A stretch of DNA of 64,000 bases from an uncultured Pseudomonadales bacterium (GTDB lineage: Bacteria > Pseudomonadota > Gammaproteobacteria > Pseudomonadales > Azotimanducaceae). Below, one piece after another: positions 7,562 through 16,681 of the stretch. The position numbers were made by a program, and so were the translations under genes. Under the pieces are notes generated by a model. The model was not told the origin of the DNA. It was given only the letters and a program-made list of their open reading frames with translations, and did no database searches. Location: the NCBI GenBank assembly GCA_958296165.1, contig OY282447.1, positions 2,046,001 through 2,110,000 of the forward strand, given 5' to 3'. Each line of letters begins with the position of its first letter. Position 1 is the first letter of the stretch.

Positions 7562-8569
7562 TTACGCTACAGCCGCGCGTGCGACGATGCGCGCGCCTTC
7601 GAGGCCGGCCAGCGGGTCGGCGACTAGATACACCGGCATGTCGTGCAGGAATCCCGCTGCCCAGGCGGCGTCCTCGAAACGGCGGCGGAACGCGGCGCCG
7701 CGCAGCAGTTCGGCGACGGCGAGCGGAATGCTCCCGGCCAAGTAGATGCCGCCTAAGGTGAGCGCCGTCACGGCCAGGCCGCCGCTTGCGGTGGCGAGCA
7801 TGCCGGTCCAAGTCTCCAGGGTGGTGTGGCAGATCGGGTCCGAGACGTCGAGGCCGCGTTGCGTGATTGCATGCGCATCGATCTGCTCGGGCGTCGCGCC
7901 CCAAACCGTGCTGACGGCGCGATGCAGCGCCTCCAGACCGCGCCCGGACAGATAGTGTTCCCAAGCGACTATTCCGCCTGGCCCACCGCCTCGGCCACCA
8001 TCGGCCGCGCCGCCGCGCTGGATTTCGGACTCGGTAGCCGCGAGCAGCTCGCGCTCGAAGGCGCCTACCGGGGCAACCCGCGCATGCCCCCCTTCGGACG
8101 GCAAGCACTTGCCGTCGACTACGATGCCCATGCCCAAGCCGGTGCCGGCGGCAATCACGCCCTTTGCGCCGGAACTGTTTGATTTGCCGCCAAATTGTTC
8201 GAACTCATCGTTTGGCAGATTGGCGACGGCAGTGCCGAGCGCCACTAAGTCGTTCACCAAGGCAACGCGACGCGCACGTGTGGCAGCGGCCACCGTTCGG
8301 CTCGAAAAGCCGATAGGCGCATTGGTCAACGCCGCCTCGTCGCCGAGCACAGGCCCTGCCACGGCCAAGCAGCAGGCATCGGGAGTTCCGCAACCAAGGG
8401 CGCTCAACGCGGCGATCAGCAGCTCCTCGCCGGTCGCGTAGTCGCCGGTTCTCAGTTCCGTGCCGGCCAGACGTTCGTGTTCGGCGTAGCAGCCGAAACG
8501 GGCGTTGGTGCCGCCAATGTCGCCAGCGAGAATCAAAGCGGCTTCCTTTGATGCGTACTTAACGAGCAT
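7562..8569 (-). CDS. glk: Glucokinase
   Basis: ATP-dependent glucokinase of the bacterial Glk family, phosphorylating glucose to glucose-6-phosphate in the cytoplasm. The phosphate-binding loop LAGDIGGTNARF is near the N-terminus, VNDLVALGTAV follows, then AGTGLGMGIVV and SEGGHARVAP, the sugar-contacting region; LTLGGIYLAGSI completes the C-terminal ATP site. The length, about 322-335 residues, is normal. Two starts are possible: ATG 8569, or the TTG at 8536 behind AAGGAAG, which would begin closer to the family's usual N-terminus. The residues 184-200 stretch is glycine-rich and longer than usual. Confidence 0.88.
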   Translation of the reverse strand: MLVKYASKEAALILAGDIGGTNARFGCYAEHERLAGTELRTGDYATGEELLIAALSALGCGTPDACCLAVAGPVLGDEAALTNAPIGFSSRTVAAATRARRVALVNDLVALGTAVANLPNDEFEQFGGKSNSSGAKGVIAAGTGLGMGIVVDGKCLPSEGGHARVAPVGAFERELLAATESEIQRGGAADGGRGGGPGGIVAWEHYLSGRGLEALHRAVSTVWGATPEQIDAHAITQRGLDVSDPICHTTLETWTGMLATASGGLAVTALTLGGIYLAGSIPLAVAELLRGAAFRRRFEDAAWAAGFLHDMPVYLVADPLAGLEGARIVARAAVA

Positions 8570-8628
8570 AGCAAGGCCGTCAGCGGAAGAAGCAGGAGCA
8601 CATCGGCAGGACGGCTATTCATCTTTAT

Positions 8629-8662
8629 TGAAAATAGACGTGAAAACCACTTTCATTTGCGT
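8629..8662 (+). promoter_or_regulatory. Candidate Fur-type iron operator upstream of haem receptor
   Basis: An AT-rich patch in GC-rich DNA holds TGAAAACCACTTTCA (8641-8655) with 5-bp inverted arms and a further GAAAAT hexamer at 8630. Spacing and A/T pattern resemble overlapping Fur hexamers. It sits about 50-80 bp before the receptor ATG, where a repressor would act. The match to the Fur consensus is imperfect. Confidence 0.35.
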
Positions 8663-8709
8663 TAAGTTTTGCCTCTGCGAACGGCATATTGAGCACATAG
8701 GAGGCAGCC

Positions 8710-10436
8710 ATGCAGCACCAACGCAAACCGAGGATGGTGACGGTCGGACATCTCGCCGCCTTCGCGGTCGTCGCGCCACTGGCGCACGCCGGCGAAGCCG
8801 AAGAGGTCGAGGCCGAAGAGATCGTCACTGTTGTCGCCACGCGCACCGAGCGCCCGGTGGACGATGTGGCCGCCACCGTCAGCGTTGCCACGGCCGAGCA
8901 GATCGAGAAGCAATTAGTGCGCGACATCGCCGATCTCGCTCGATTCGAGCCTGGGGTCGCGGTCGGCGGCACCGGCAGCCGTTTCGGACTGTCGGGGTTC
9001 AGCATCCGCGGCATCGGCGGCAATCGCGTGCTGACGCTGATCGACGGCGTGCGGGTGCCGGACGAGTTCTCGTTCGGGCCATTCTTGAGCGCTCGGCGCG
9101 ACTTCGTGGACGTCGACAGCTTGAACCGCGCCGAGATCGCGCGCGGGCCGATCTCCTCGCTGTACGGCAGCGATGCTCTGGGCGGCGTCGTGGCGCTGCG
9201 AACCAAAACGCCACAGGACTACCTAGGCGAACGCAAATGTAGCCGCCGGCTTCAAAGGCAGCTATTCCAGCGCCGACGAAAGCACTGTCGGAACGCTCAA
9301 TCTGGCGCTTGGCCCGCGAGCGCTATCCGGGCTGACCGGGCTGATCGTCTATACCCGCCGAGACGGCGGCGAAACCGAAAACATGGGCGTGGTCGACGGC
9401 ACTGGGCCGCTGCGGGAGCAGCCGGATCCGCAGCAAGCCGGCCTCGACAATCTGACTGTGAAGGTGGCCTTCGATTCGGCAGACCACACCGTCACTCTGG
9501 GTGCCGATCGGTATAGCGCTGAAACTGATACGCGCATTCTTTCGGACTACGGCAGCGTCGTGTTCGGCACGACTGTGAACCAACGCGATGCCGACGACAG
9601 CCGCGACCGCCAGCGCCTCTCGCTTGGCTATCGCTATCGCGGCGCATTGCCGTTCGCAACCGACATCCAAGCGACCCTCTACGGTCAGCGTTCCGAAACA
9701 ACGCAACGGACGTTCGAGCGCCGCACCACGCCAGCGCACATGGCGCAGACCCGCCACCGAACCTCTCTCTACGAGCAGGAAGTGCGCGGTGCGAACGTGC
9801 AGTTGCACAAGCCGTTCGTTCTCGGCGATTCCAGCCACCACGTTGTCTACGGCGTCGACTACACCGTCACGGACAGCGCATCGTTGCGCAACGGCGGCAC
9901 GTTCGACGCCGACGGGCAGCCGGTGCGCGAGTTCACGCGCCTGCCAACGCGAGATTTTCCGCGCACGGAGGTCACGCAGTTCGCGCTTTTCCTGCAGGAC
10001 GAGATCGCGTTCCTGGATGGCGCCCTGCTGCTTTCGCCAGGCCTGCGCTTCGACGACTTCAGCGCGAAGGCCGCCGCCGACCAGGTCTACTTCGCCGGCA
10101 ATCCAGGCACCCCGCCGCCGGAGGACTACGCAGACACAGTGCTGAACGCCAAGCTCGGCGCGCTGTACTCGTTTTCGGAGCGCTTGTCGGCCTATGTCCG
10201 CTACAGCGAGGGGTATCGCGCGCCGCCCTACGACGACGTCAACGTAGGGTTCAGCAACTTTCTCGGCGGCTACAAGACCATCAGCAATGCGCAGCTCGAG
10301 TCCGAACGCAGCCGGGGCATCGAAGTGGGCGTGCGGTACCGGCACGGCGGCGGCAATTTGCGCTTGGCCGCATTTCGCAATCGCTACGCGAACTTCATTG
10401 ATTCGTTCGCCATCGCGCCGCGGTTTCTCGCCAGCG
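8710..10436 (+). pseudogene. hmuR: TonB-dependent haem receptor, frameshifted and truncated
   Basis: An outer-membrane haem/iron receptor. The start at 8710 follows TAGGAGG; a signal peptide ends near AHAGEAEE and a TonB-box-like IVTVVATRTER follows. The plug domain shows FSIRGIGGNRVL and RAEIARGPISSLYGSDALGG. Near 9228 one extra base shifts the frame (DYLGE continues as ANVAAGFKGSYSS), after which the barrel reads on to about 10436, including YRAPPYDDVN, close to the FRAPP box of haem receptors. At about 10437 the barrel stops and the sequence becomes the C-terminal half of a haem-binding protein, so the end of the receptor was deleted. It is the first gene of the haem locus. Confidence 0.8.
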
Positions 10437-10952
10437 GAAGCACTGATCGAAGCGCGTTTGCAGCCGCTGCTGCAGGCGCTTGCCGAGTTGCCGGCCGAGC
10501 GCTCGGATCGAGCACCGGTGCGAGCCGTGGTGCTGCTCGGCATCCGTGACGGCGCGCCGATCGGCGCCGGTGCGGGCACATCGGCGCACGGCCTCCTGGA
10601 GATGGCGGGCGCTCGCAACGCGCTGACGGATTTCCAAGGCTGGAAGCCGGTCGCCGTGGAATCGATGGCCGATGCAAGGGCGGACTTCGTGGTCATGCCA
10701 AAACGCGGCGTAACGGCCGCCGGCGGCGTCGCAGAGGTTCTGCGCCATCCTGCCGTCGCCCTTGCCATTGCCGGACGCGGCGCGTCCGATACCGGGCGCA
10801 GCGAGGATCGGCTGATTGTGATGGACGGCATGGAGATGCTGGGCTTCGGCCCGCGCACCCTGTCCGCCGCACTGCGGTTGGCCGAACTGCTGCACACGCA
10901 GACGCCGCCCGGTCGTGGTCGCCTTGCGCAAGGCGGTGAAGAGGAAGGCTAG
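10437..10952 (+). pseudogene. hmuT: Haem ABC transporter substrate-binding protein, C-terminal remnant
   Basis: About 172 codons match the C-terminal half of periplasmic haem-binding HmuT-type proteins: VRAVVLLGIRDGAPIGAGAGTSAHGLLEMAGARN, split here by eye into a beta-strand and the GT-x-AHGLLEMAG block, then FQGWKPVAVESM, ADFVVMP and the end LGFGPRTLSAALRLAELLH. The signal peptide and N-terminal lobe (roughly 100-120 residues) are missing. The preceding bases encode a receptor barrel in another frame, so a deletion has joined the two genes. The remnant has no start of its own and is unlikely to yield a working binding protein. The permease gene follows after an IS insertion. Confidence 0.7.
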
Positions 10953-10997
10953 GGCGTGCCAAAGCACGTGTCCAACGTTCGCTCCGCTCACATGGAA

Positions 10998-11035
10998 CTA
11001 GGAGTCTGCGCCGCTTTTGTGGCACAGACTCCTAG
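10998..11035. terminator. Inverted repeat, terminator-like hairpin abutting IS5-type element
   Basis: CTAGGAGTCTG (10998-11008) pairs perfectly with CAGACTCCTAG (11025-11035), and four more pairs with one mismatch extend the stem inward around an 8-base loop. There is no T-run after it. The IS element begins at the right foot of the hairpin, within CTAG. Confidence 0.4.
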
Positions 11036-11893
11036 GGCGCGTTGACAATTATGCCAGCGCGAGCCAGATGGCGGCGACGCGGATCATCGCCGCGTAGCTC
11101 GACTCGGTCTGGTCGTAGCGCGTGGCGATGCGGCGGAAGTGCTTGATTCGGCAGAAGAAGTTCTCCACATGGTGCCGCCGCCGGTACTTCTCCATGTCGC
11201 AGTCGATGGCCGCCTTGCGGTTCGACTTCGGCGGCACCACCGCCTCCGCACCGCGCGCCGCCAGCAGCGCCCTCAGACCGTCGCCGTCGAAGCCCCGGTC
11301 CGCCAGCAGCGCCCCGAACGACAGACCCGACAGCAGGCCCGCCGCCGCCAGCGACTCGTGGCGCTGGCCCGCCAGCAGCGCGAACCGCGACAGTCTCCCG
11401 ACGGCGTCCACCAGCGCCACCATCTTCGTCGTCAGGCCGCCGCGCGAATGACCCGACGTCTCGGCGCCCCCTTTTTCCCCGTCGCATGCTGATGCACGCG
11501 CACGTTCGTGCCGTCGACCTGCACTTCACCGAAGTCCAGATCCGACGACAACTCCTTGAATATGCGATCGAAAACGCCCTTCTTCGTCCAGCGCCGAAAA
11601 CGCACGAACACCGTGTTCCACTTGCCGTACCGCGACGGCAGATCGCGCCACGGCGCACCCGTCCGCCCTATCCACAGCACCCCTTCCACGAAGCGCCTGT
11701 TGTCCTCGCCCGTGCGGCCTCGATCCCCTTCCCTGCCCGCGCACAACGGCTCGATCCGAGCCCATTGCGCATCGCTCAACATCCAACGGCCAGCCCGCAT
11801 CCCCATCTCCCGCCTCCTTGCGTCTTCGTCCACCCCTCCGTGGGCGCGGCTCCTTGGATTCCGCCACTTTCAACCCAAAATGTCAACGCGCCC
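11035..11893 (-). mobile_element. IS5-family (IS427-like) insertion sequence, 859 bp
   Basis: Terminal inverted repeats GGGCGCGTTGACA at 11035 and at the right end (complement, ending 11893) are perfect for 13 bases. TA flanks both ends (11033-11034 and 11894-11895), as a 2-bp duplication or part of a CTAG target. Size and two-frame transposase are typical of the IS427 group. It sits between the haem-binding-protein remnant and the permease gene, separating the latter from the upstream promoter. Confidence 0.88.
11049..11806 (-). CDS. IS5-family transposase encoded in two frames (orfA/orfB)
   Basis: OrfA (11432-11806) begins at an ATG behind AAGGAGG and carries the N-terminal DUF4096-type region (MLSDAQWARIEPL, GVLWIGRTGAPWRDLP, VQVDGTNVR). 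OrfB (from about 11460 to 11049) carries the rest of the DDE core (LLADRGFDGDGLR, VVPPKSNRK, HHVENFFCRIKHFRRIATRYD). The two join by a -1 shift at the run GGGAAAAAGGGGGCG around 11460, giving GKKGGAETSGHSRGGLTTK, the standard programmed frameshift arrangement of this group. DDE residues are D in VDGT, D in DRGFD and E in HHVENFF. Likely functional. Confidence 0.85.
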
Positions 11894-11899
11894 TAGCCA

Positions 11900-12961
11900 A
11901 TGCGGATGTTAGTTTCGTCGGCGGCGACGCAGCCGCGCTGGCGTGGCACGGCGATGGCGCTGTTGGGATTCGGCGCGGCGGCAGCCGTTGCGCTCGGCCT
12001 GACATACGGTGCGATGTCCATTGGCATCGCGGGCTTGCTCGACGGCGATGCGTTGCAGCGCACCGTATTCGCCCACATCCGTGCGCCGCGCGTGGCGCTC
12101 GCCGGGCTGGTCGGCGCGGTGCTGGCGATTTCCGGCGCGACATTGCAGGGGCTGTTCCGCAATCCGCTGGCCGATCCAGGCCTGATCGGCGTTTCCAGTG
12201 GTGCCGCGTTCGGTGCGGTGGCGCTGATCGTGCTCGGTTCCACGTTAACGGAGGCGGTGGGCAGTGTGCCGTTGTTCGCGCCGATGTCGCTGAGGGTGGA
12301 CGCGCTGCCCTTCGCGGTGCCGGTGGCGGCCATGGTCGGCGCGGCGCTGGTGACGCTCTTCCTCTACGCTTTTTCCAACCGCTACGGACAGTTCAACATC
12401 GTCACGATCGTCCTCGTGGGGATTGCCGTGAACGCGCTGGCTGGCGTTGGCATCGGCGCCTTCCAGTACTTGAGCGACGATGCCGAGCTGCGCACGCTCA
12501 CGTTCTGGATGATGGGCAGCTTCGGCAGTGCCCGCTGGTCCGCAGTGGGTCCGGCCGCGCTGCTCATGGTTGTGGCGGCGACGCCGCTGTTCTTTGCTGC
12601 AAGGGGTCTCGATCTGCTGCAGCTGGGCGAAGCCGAGGCGTTTCATCTGGGCATCGACGTGAAACGTCTCAAGCGCCGCGCGATCCTGTGTTCGGCGGCG
12701 GCGGTGGGCGCTGGCGTTGCTCTGGCGGGCATGATCGGGTTTGTCGGACTGGTAGTGCCGCATTTGGTGAGGCTGCTCATCGGCGCCGCACACCGTTACG
12801 TGCTGCCAGGTGCCGTGCTGCTTGGCGCGACGTTGACGGTCCTAGCCGATCTGGTGGCGCGCACCTTGGTGGTGCCGGCGGAACTTCCCGTCGGCCTGGT
12901 CACCAGCGCTCTCGGTGCGCCGTTCTTCCTGTGGTTGATTGCCCGGGCACGCCCGCGATGA
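11900..12961 (+). CDS. hmuU: Haem ABC transporter permease, FecCD family
   Basis: A 353-residue inner-membrane permease with about ten hydrophobic segments. The family block RAPRVALAGLVGAVLAISGATLQGLFRNPLADPG is present, in pieces: RAPRVALA, GATLQGLFRNPLADPGLIG and later GFVGLVVPHLVR and ELPVGLVTSALGAPFFLWL. It would form a homodimeric channel for haem from the periplasm. The gene is intact, starts 5 bp after the IS duplication and ends overlapping the ATPase gene by ATGA. With its binding protein truncated and ATPase frameshifted, it may be a leftover. Confidence 0.88.
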   Translation: MRMLVSSAATQPRWRGTAMALLGFGAAAAVALGLTYGAMSIGIAGLLDGDALQRTVFAHIRAPRVALAGLVGAVLAISGATLQGLFRNPLADPGLIGVSSGAAFGAVALIVLGSTLTEAVGSVPLFAPMSLRVDALPFAVPVAAMVGAALVTLFLYAFSNRYGQFNIVTIVLVGIAVNALAGVGIGAFQYLSDDAELRTLTFWMMGSFGSARWSAVGPAALLMVVAATPLFFAARGLDLLQLGEAEAFHLGIDVKRLKRRAILCSAAAVGAGVALAGMIGFVGLVVPHLVRLLIGAAHRYVLPGAVLLGATLTVLADLVARTLVVPAELPVGLVTSALGAPFFLWLIARARPR

Positions 12962-13729
12962 CGCTGCAAGCGGATGGAGTGACGCTGCGTCTCGGCGCGG
13001 TGCAGGTGTTGAAGGACGTCTCCTTGCAATTGGCCGCCGGCACCGTCACGGCGCTGGTCGGGCCCAACGGTGCCGGCAAGTCCAGTCTGCTGCGAGTGCT
13101 GAGCGGCGAAATCGCTTCGCGACAGGTCTTCATGGATAGTAGGCCATTGGCGGAAGTAGGCATCCGCGACTTGGCGCGGCGACGCAGCGTGATGACCCAG
13201 TCCACGAGCATGGCGTTCGACTTCCTGGTGGCGGAGGTGTTGGCGATGGGCTGGGTTGGCGGTGCGCAGGAGCTGGGTACCGTTGCGCTGAATGAAGTGG
13301 CGCGCGATTGTCGCGTCGATCACTTGCTTGAGCGACGGTTCAACACGCTCTCCGGCGGCGAGCGACAGCGCGTGCAGTTCGCCCGCTGCCGTTTGCAGAT
13401 TTGGTGCCGGAACGACAGCGGCCCCGGCAGCCGCTACCTGCTCCTCGACGAACCCACATCGAGCCTCGATCTCGACCATGAGCTGCTGGTGCTGCGCCAG
13501 GCGCGTCGCGTCAGCGCCGAGAACGTGGGCGTGCTGGTGGTCCTGCACGAACCTCAACCAGGCGGCCCGATTCGCGGATCAGGTGGCGCTTCTGGCCAAC
13601 GGCGCGATGGTCGCGTCGGCCCCCCCTGAGGCGGTGCTGACGAGCGCGACGCTGAGCCGCGTCTACAGAACGGCCGTATGCGTGGAACGTCACCCCCGGT
13701 TGGGCCGGCTCGTGATCCACACCGAATGA
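12958..13729 (+). pseudogene. hmuV: Haem ABC transporter ATP-binding protein with 1-nt frameshift
   Basis: The ATPase starts at the ATG overlapping the permease stop. Walker A is GPNGAGKSS (near residue 40), the signature LSGGERQRVQFAR is near 140 and Walker B YLLLDEPTSSLDL near 170. At about 13550 an extra base disrupts the H-loop: the expected LHDLNQAARFADQVALLANG is readable only in the next frame, which then runs to 13729 (RVYRTAVCVERHP, end VIHTE). As written, translation would stop at 13627-13629, missing the switch histidine region. Could be a true lesion or a single-base error. Confidence 0.8.
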
Positions 13730-13766
13730 ACGACTTGCCGAATGACAACCACCGAATGAACCACTT
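13720..13766 (+). repeat. Near-perfect 17-bp direct repeat around the hmuV stop
   Basis: CACCGAATGAACGACTT (13720-13736) and CACCGAATGAACCACTT (13750-13766) differ at one base and are 30 bp apart; a third partial copy, CCGAATGA, lies between them. The first copy contains the hmuV stop codon. It looks like a small local duplication. Confidence 0.55.
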
Positions 13767-13778
13767 AGGAGAAACACC

Positions 13779-14081
13779 ATGTTCATTGCCATGAACCGCT
13801 TTCGGATCGCTCCGGGCTTCGAGGACGACTTCGAGGAACTCTGGCGACAGCGGGATTCGTACTTGGCCGAAGTGCCTGGCTTCGTGTCCTTCGCGCTGCT
13901 GAGAGGCGCCGCGCACGACGACCATGTGCTGTACGCCTCGCACACGATTTGGGAATCCAAGGCGGCTTTCGAGGCGTGGACCCGCTCCGAGCACTTCCGC
14001 AAGGCGCATGCGCAACGCAGCGCTCCCAAGGGCACCTATCTTGGACACCCGGACTTGGAGCTGTTCGACGCGGTGCTGTAG
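13779..14081 (+). CDS. Antibiotic-biosynthesis-monooxygenase fold protein, IsdG/HmoA-like haem-degrading candidate
   Basis: A 100-residue ferredoxin-fold ABM protein. The IsdG-type triad is visible: N in MNRFRI at residue 5, W in HTIWESKAAFEAW near residue 60, and H in FRKAHAQ near 75. In IsdG/HmoA proteins these residues bind and oxidise haem to release iron. AGGAGAAACACC gives a good ribosome site. The location directly after the haem importer genes supports a role in using imported haem, although ABM proteins also have other substrates. The gene is intact. Confidence 0.72.
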   Translation: MFIAMNRFRIAPGFEDDFEELWRQRDSYLAEVPGFVSFALLRGAAHDDHVLYASHTIWESKAAFEAWTRSEHFRKAHAQRSAPKGTYLGHPDLELFDAVL

Positions 14082-14200
14082 CGGTTTGCGCCCGCACTGC
14101 CACAGCAAGCGGGCGGTTGTATTCACCGCACTCGAGCATGGCAAGGCCGTCCGCTCGCGCCGTGGCTATACTCGCGGCCTTGAGTCGATCGCCCATCGCC

Positions 14201-15760
14201 ATGCAATCCCGCCACCGCATCGCGGCGCTTTCCTTGGCCGCCTTGATCGCCACGTTGCCAGCCGCGGCAGACGAGCTGCGGATCGGCAACGGCGGCGAAC
14301 CGTTGACGCTCGATCCGCACCGCTACAACCTGAATCTGGAAGAAAAGATCCTTGCCGATCTATTCGAGGGATTGACGGCCCACGACGCCGACGGCCGCGT
14401 CGTGGCTGGCGCGGCTGAGAGCTGGAGCACATCGGCAGACGGCTTGGTGTGGACATTCCGGTTGCGCGAAGACGCACGCTGGTCCGATGGCGAGCCGGTG
14501 ACCGCGGCAGACTTCGTCTACTCGTTCCAGCGCCTCTTGGCACCGCGCACGGCGGCAAGCCTTGCCTATTTCCTGTACGCCATTGACGGCGCCCAAGCGG
14601 TGAATGCCGGTACCGCGCCCTTGGATCGTCTGGCTGTTCGCGCCGTAAACGCCCATACCTTGGAAATCCGCCTCGCGCAGCCGTTCCCGTTCTTTGACGA
14701 ACGCCTGATCTATCCCACGGGCTTTCCGATGCCGAAGCATGTTGTGGAAGAGCTCGGCGACGCGTGGACGAAGCCCGGCAACATGGTGAGCAATGGCGCG
14801 TTCACGTTGGCGGATTGGCAACCGCAAGGCTTCGTGCGGCTGGCGAAGAACCCTCATTTTCGCCGAGCGTCAACGGTTGCTCTGGAGGCCGTGACCTACT
14901 TCCCCACGGCCGATAGAAACGCCGCCTACAACCGCTACCGCAATGGCGAACTAGACGTCATCGGCGACTTTCCGCCGGGCGAGATCGGCTGGCTGCGGCG
15001 GAAAATGCCGGATCATCTGCATCTTGCGCCGCTTCTATCCATCATGTACTTGGTGTTCAACGTCACGGTGCCGCCGTTCGACGACGAGCGCGTGCGCCGC
15101 GCCTTGGCGTTGGCCTTGGACCGGGAACTCATCACCGGCCGCGTGCTGCAAAGTGGCGAAATCCCAAGCGCCTCGTTCGTGCCGCCGATGGTCGCCAACT
15201 ACCGCAGCGCGGTGACGCCGATGCCGCAGGATCAAGATGCGGCCCGTGCCTTGCTGGCAGAGGCGGGCTACGATGCCGACAGTCCGCTAGAGCTCACGCT
15301 GCGCTACATCGCCGGGCCGGACAACAAGAAGGTACACGTAGCCATCGCGGCGATGTGGAAGGCGGTGGGCGTTGCAACGCAACTGCACCATGCCGAACTC
15401 AACGCCCACTTCGCGGCGTTGCGGCAAGGCGAGTTCCAAGTGGCGCAAGCCGGCTGGTTCGGCGAGAACAACCCGGAGCATTACTTGGAGTTGCTGATGT
15501 CCGCCACCGGCGACGTGAACTACGGCCGCTTCGCTGATGCCGACGTAGATGCGCTGATGAACCGTGCCAAGCAGACCGCCGCGCTCCAAGAGCGGCTGAC
15601 GCTGCTGCGCCGAGCGGAGGTAGCGGCGCTCGCTCGGCATCCGGTGGTGCCGCTGTATGCCGTAACGATCCGCAGCCTCGTGCGTCCGCGCATCACCGGC
15701 TGGCGGGCGAATCCGCGCAACACCCACCCCGCTCGCTACCTCGGAATCCGCGCCGAGTAG
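14201..15760 (+). CDS. oppA: Oligopeptide ABC transporter substrate-binding protein
   Basis: A 519-residue periplasmic binding protein of family 5 (OppA/DppA). The signal peptide MQSRHRIAALSLAALIATLPAA is followed by LRIGNGGEPLTLDPH, GLVWTFRLREDARWSDGEPVTAADFVYSFQR (family signature, residues about 80-110, given here in part), GAFTLADWQP and VRRALALALDRELI. The start at 14201 is set by the signal peptide. It forms an operon with two permease genes (gap 3 bp, then overlap). No ATPase gene follows, so the transporter must borrow one encoded elsewhere. Confidence 0.88.
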   Translation: MQSRHRIAALSLAALIATLPAAADELRIGNGGEPLTLDPHRYNLNLEEKILADLFEGLTAHDADGRVVAGAAESWSTSADGLVWTFRLREDARWSDGEPVTAADFVYSFQRLLAPRTAASLAYFLYAIDGAQAVNAGTAPLDRLAVRAVNAHTLEIRLAQPFPFFDERLIYPTGFPMPKHVVEELGDAWTKPGNMVSNGAFTLADWQPQGFVRLAKNPHFRRASTVALEAVTYFPTADRNAAYNRYRNGELDVIGDFPPGEIGWLRRKMPDHLHLAPLLSIMYLVFNVTVPPFDDERVRRALALALDRELITGRVLQSGEIPSASFVPPMVANYRSAVTPMPQDQDAARALLAEAGYDADSPLELTLRYIAGPDNKKVHVAIAAMWKAVGVATQLHHAELNAHFAALRQGEFQVAQAGWFGENNPEHYLELLMSATGDVNYGRFADADVDALMNRAKQTAALQERLTLLRRAEVAALARHPVVPLYAVTIRSLVRPRITGWRANPRNTHPARYLGIRAE

Positions 15761-15763
15761 GCC

Positions 15764-16681
15764 GTGGTTCGCTACCTGCTGCGGCGGCTGGCATTCGCGC
15801 TGATCGCCCTCTGGGCAGTGGTGAGCGTGACCTTCGTGCTCGTGCGCGCCGCGCCCGGCGGCCCGTTCGACGGCGAGCGCCGTTTGCCGCCGGCAGTGGA
15901 AGCCAATCTGCTCAGCGCCTACCACTTGGACGAACCGCTTGTTGGCCAGTATTTCCGCTACCTCGGCATGCTGGCGCAAGCGGACCTCGGCCCGTCGTTT
16001 CGGCAGAAGGACTTCTCCGTGAACGAGCTCGTCGCGAGAGGCCTGCCCATCAGCCTGACGGTGGGTGGCCTCGCGTTGCTGCTGGCGCTGGCGCTGGGCA
16101 TCGGCGCTGGCACCTTCGCCGCCTTGGCCCGCGACGGCCCGCGAGACCGCCTGCTGATGGTTCTAGCCACTTTGGCGCTGGCCTTTCCGCCGATCGTGGT
16201 GGCGCCGGCTTTGGTGGCCGCCTTCGCGGTGTCGCTGGGTTGGTTTCCCGCCGGCGGCTACGACAGTGCCCAACACTTTGTGCTGCCCGTGATAGCCCTC
16301 GCGCTCCCCTACGCCGCCGCTTTCACGCGCCTCATGCGCGGCAGCGTGGCTGAGACGCTTGCCCGCCCGCATGTGCGCAGCGCCCGCGCCAAGGGCATGC
16401 CGACGCGCCGTATCGTGCTGCGCCATGTGCTGCCGAGCGCACTCATGCCTGTGGTTTCCTACGCGGGGCCGGTGGCGGCGGCATTGCTTGCCGGATCGAT
16501 GGTGGTGGAGGAAGTGTTCTCGCTGCCGGGCTTGGGGCGCTACTTCGTGCAAGGCGCATTGAACCGCGACTACACGCTGGTGACCGGCACGGTGATCGTC
16601 TACGCCGCCCTTGTGCTGGCATTCAACTTGCTGGCCGACCTTTGCTATGCCCGGCTGGACCCGAGAGTTCGCCATGCGTGA
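15764..16681 (+). CDS. oppB: Oligopeptide ABC transporter permease OppB-like
   Basis: A 305-residue inner-membrane permease starting with GTG at 15764. The first membrane segment (MVRYLLRRLAFALIALWAVVS) and the AAPGGPFDGER segment are typical of OppB/DppB. The EAA loop, SARAKGMPTRRIVLRHVLPSA, contacts the ATPase; the end shows VEEVFSLPGLGRYF. The gene overlaps oppC by 8 bp, indicating coupled translation. Confidence 0.9.
   Translation: MVRYLLRRLAFALIALWAVVSVTFVLVRAAPGGPFDGERRLPPAVEANLLSAYHLDEPLVGQYFRYLGMLAQADLGPSFRQKDFSVNELVARGLPISLTVGGLALLLALALGIGAGTFAALARDGPRDRLLMVLATLALAFPPIVVAPALVAAFAVSLGWFPAGGYDSAQHFVLPVIALALPYAAAFTRLMRGSVAETLARPHVRSARAKGMPTRRIVLRHVLPSALMPVVSYAGPVAAALLAGSMVVEEVFSLPGLGRYFVQGALNRDYTLVTGTVIVYAALVLAFNLLADLCYARLDPRVRHA

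Noticed and set aside
7542-8108. Long Arg-rich frames overlapping glucokinase and similar GC-rich frames elsewhere
   Set aside because: These are other-frame shadows of GC-rich genes; they have no domain motifs or ribosome sites.
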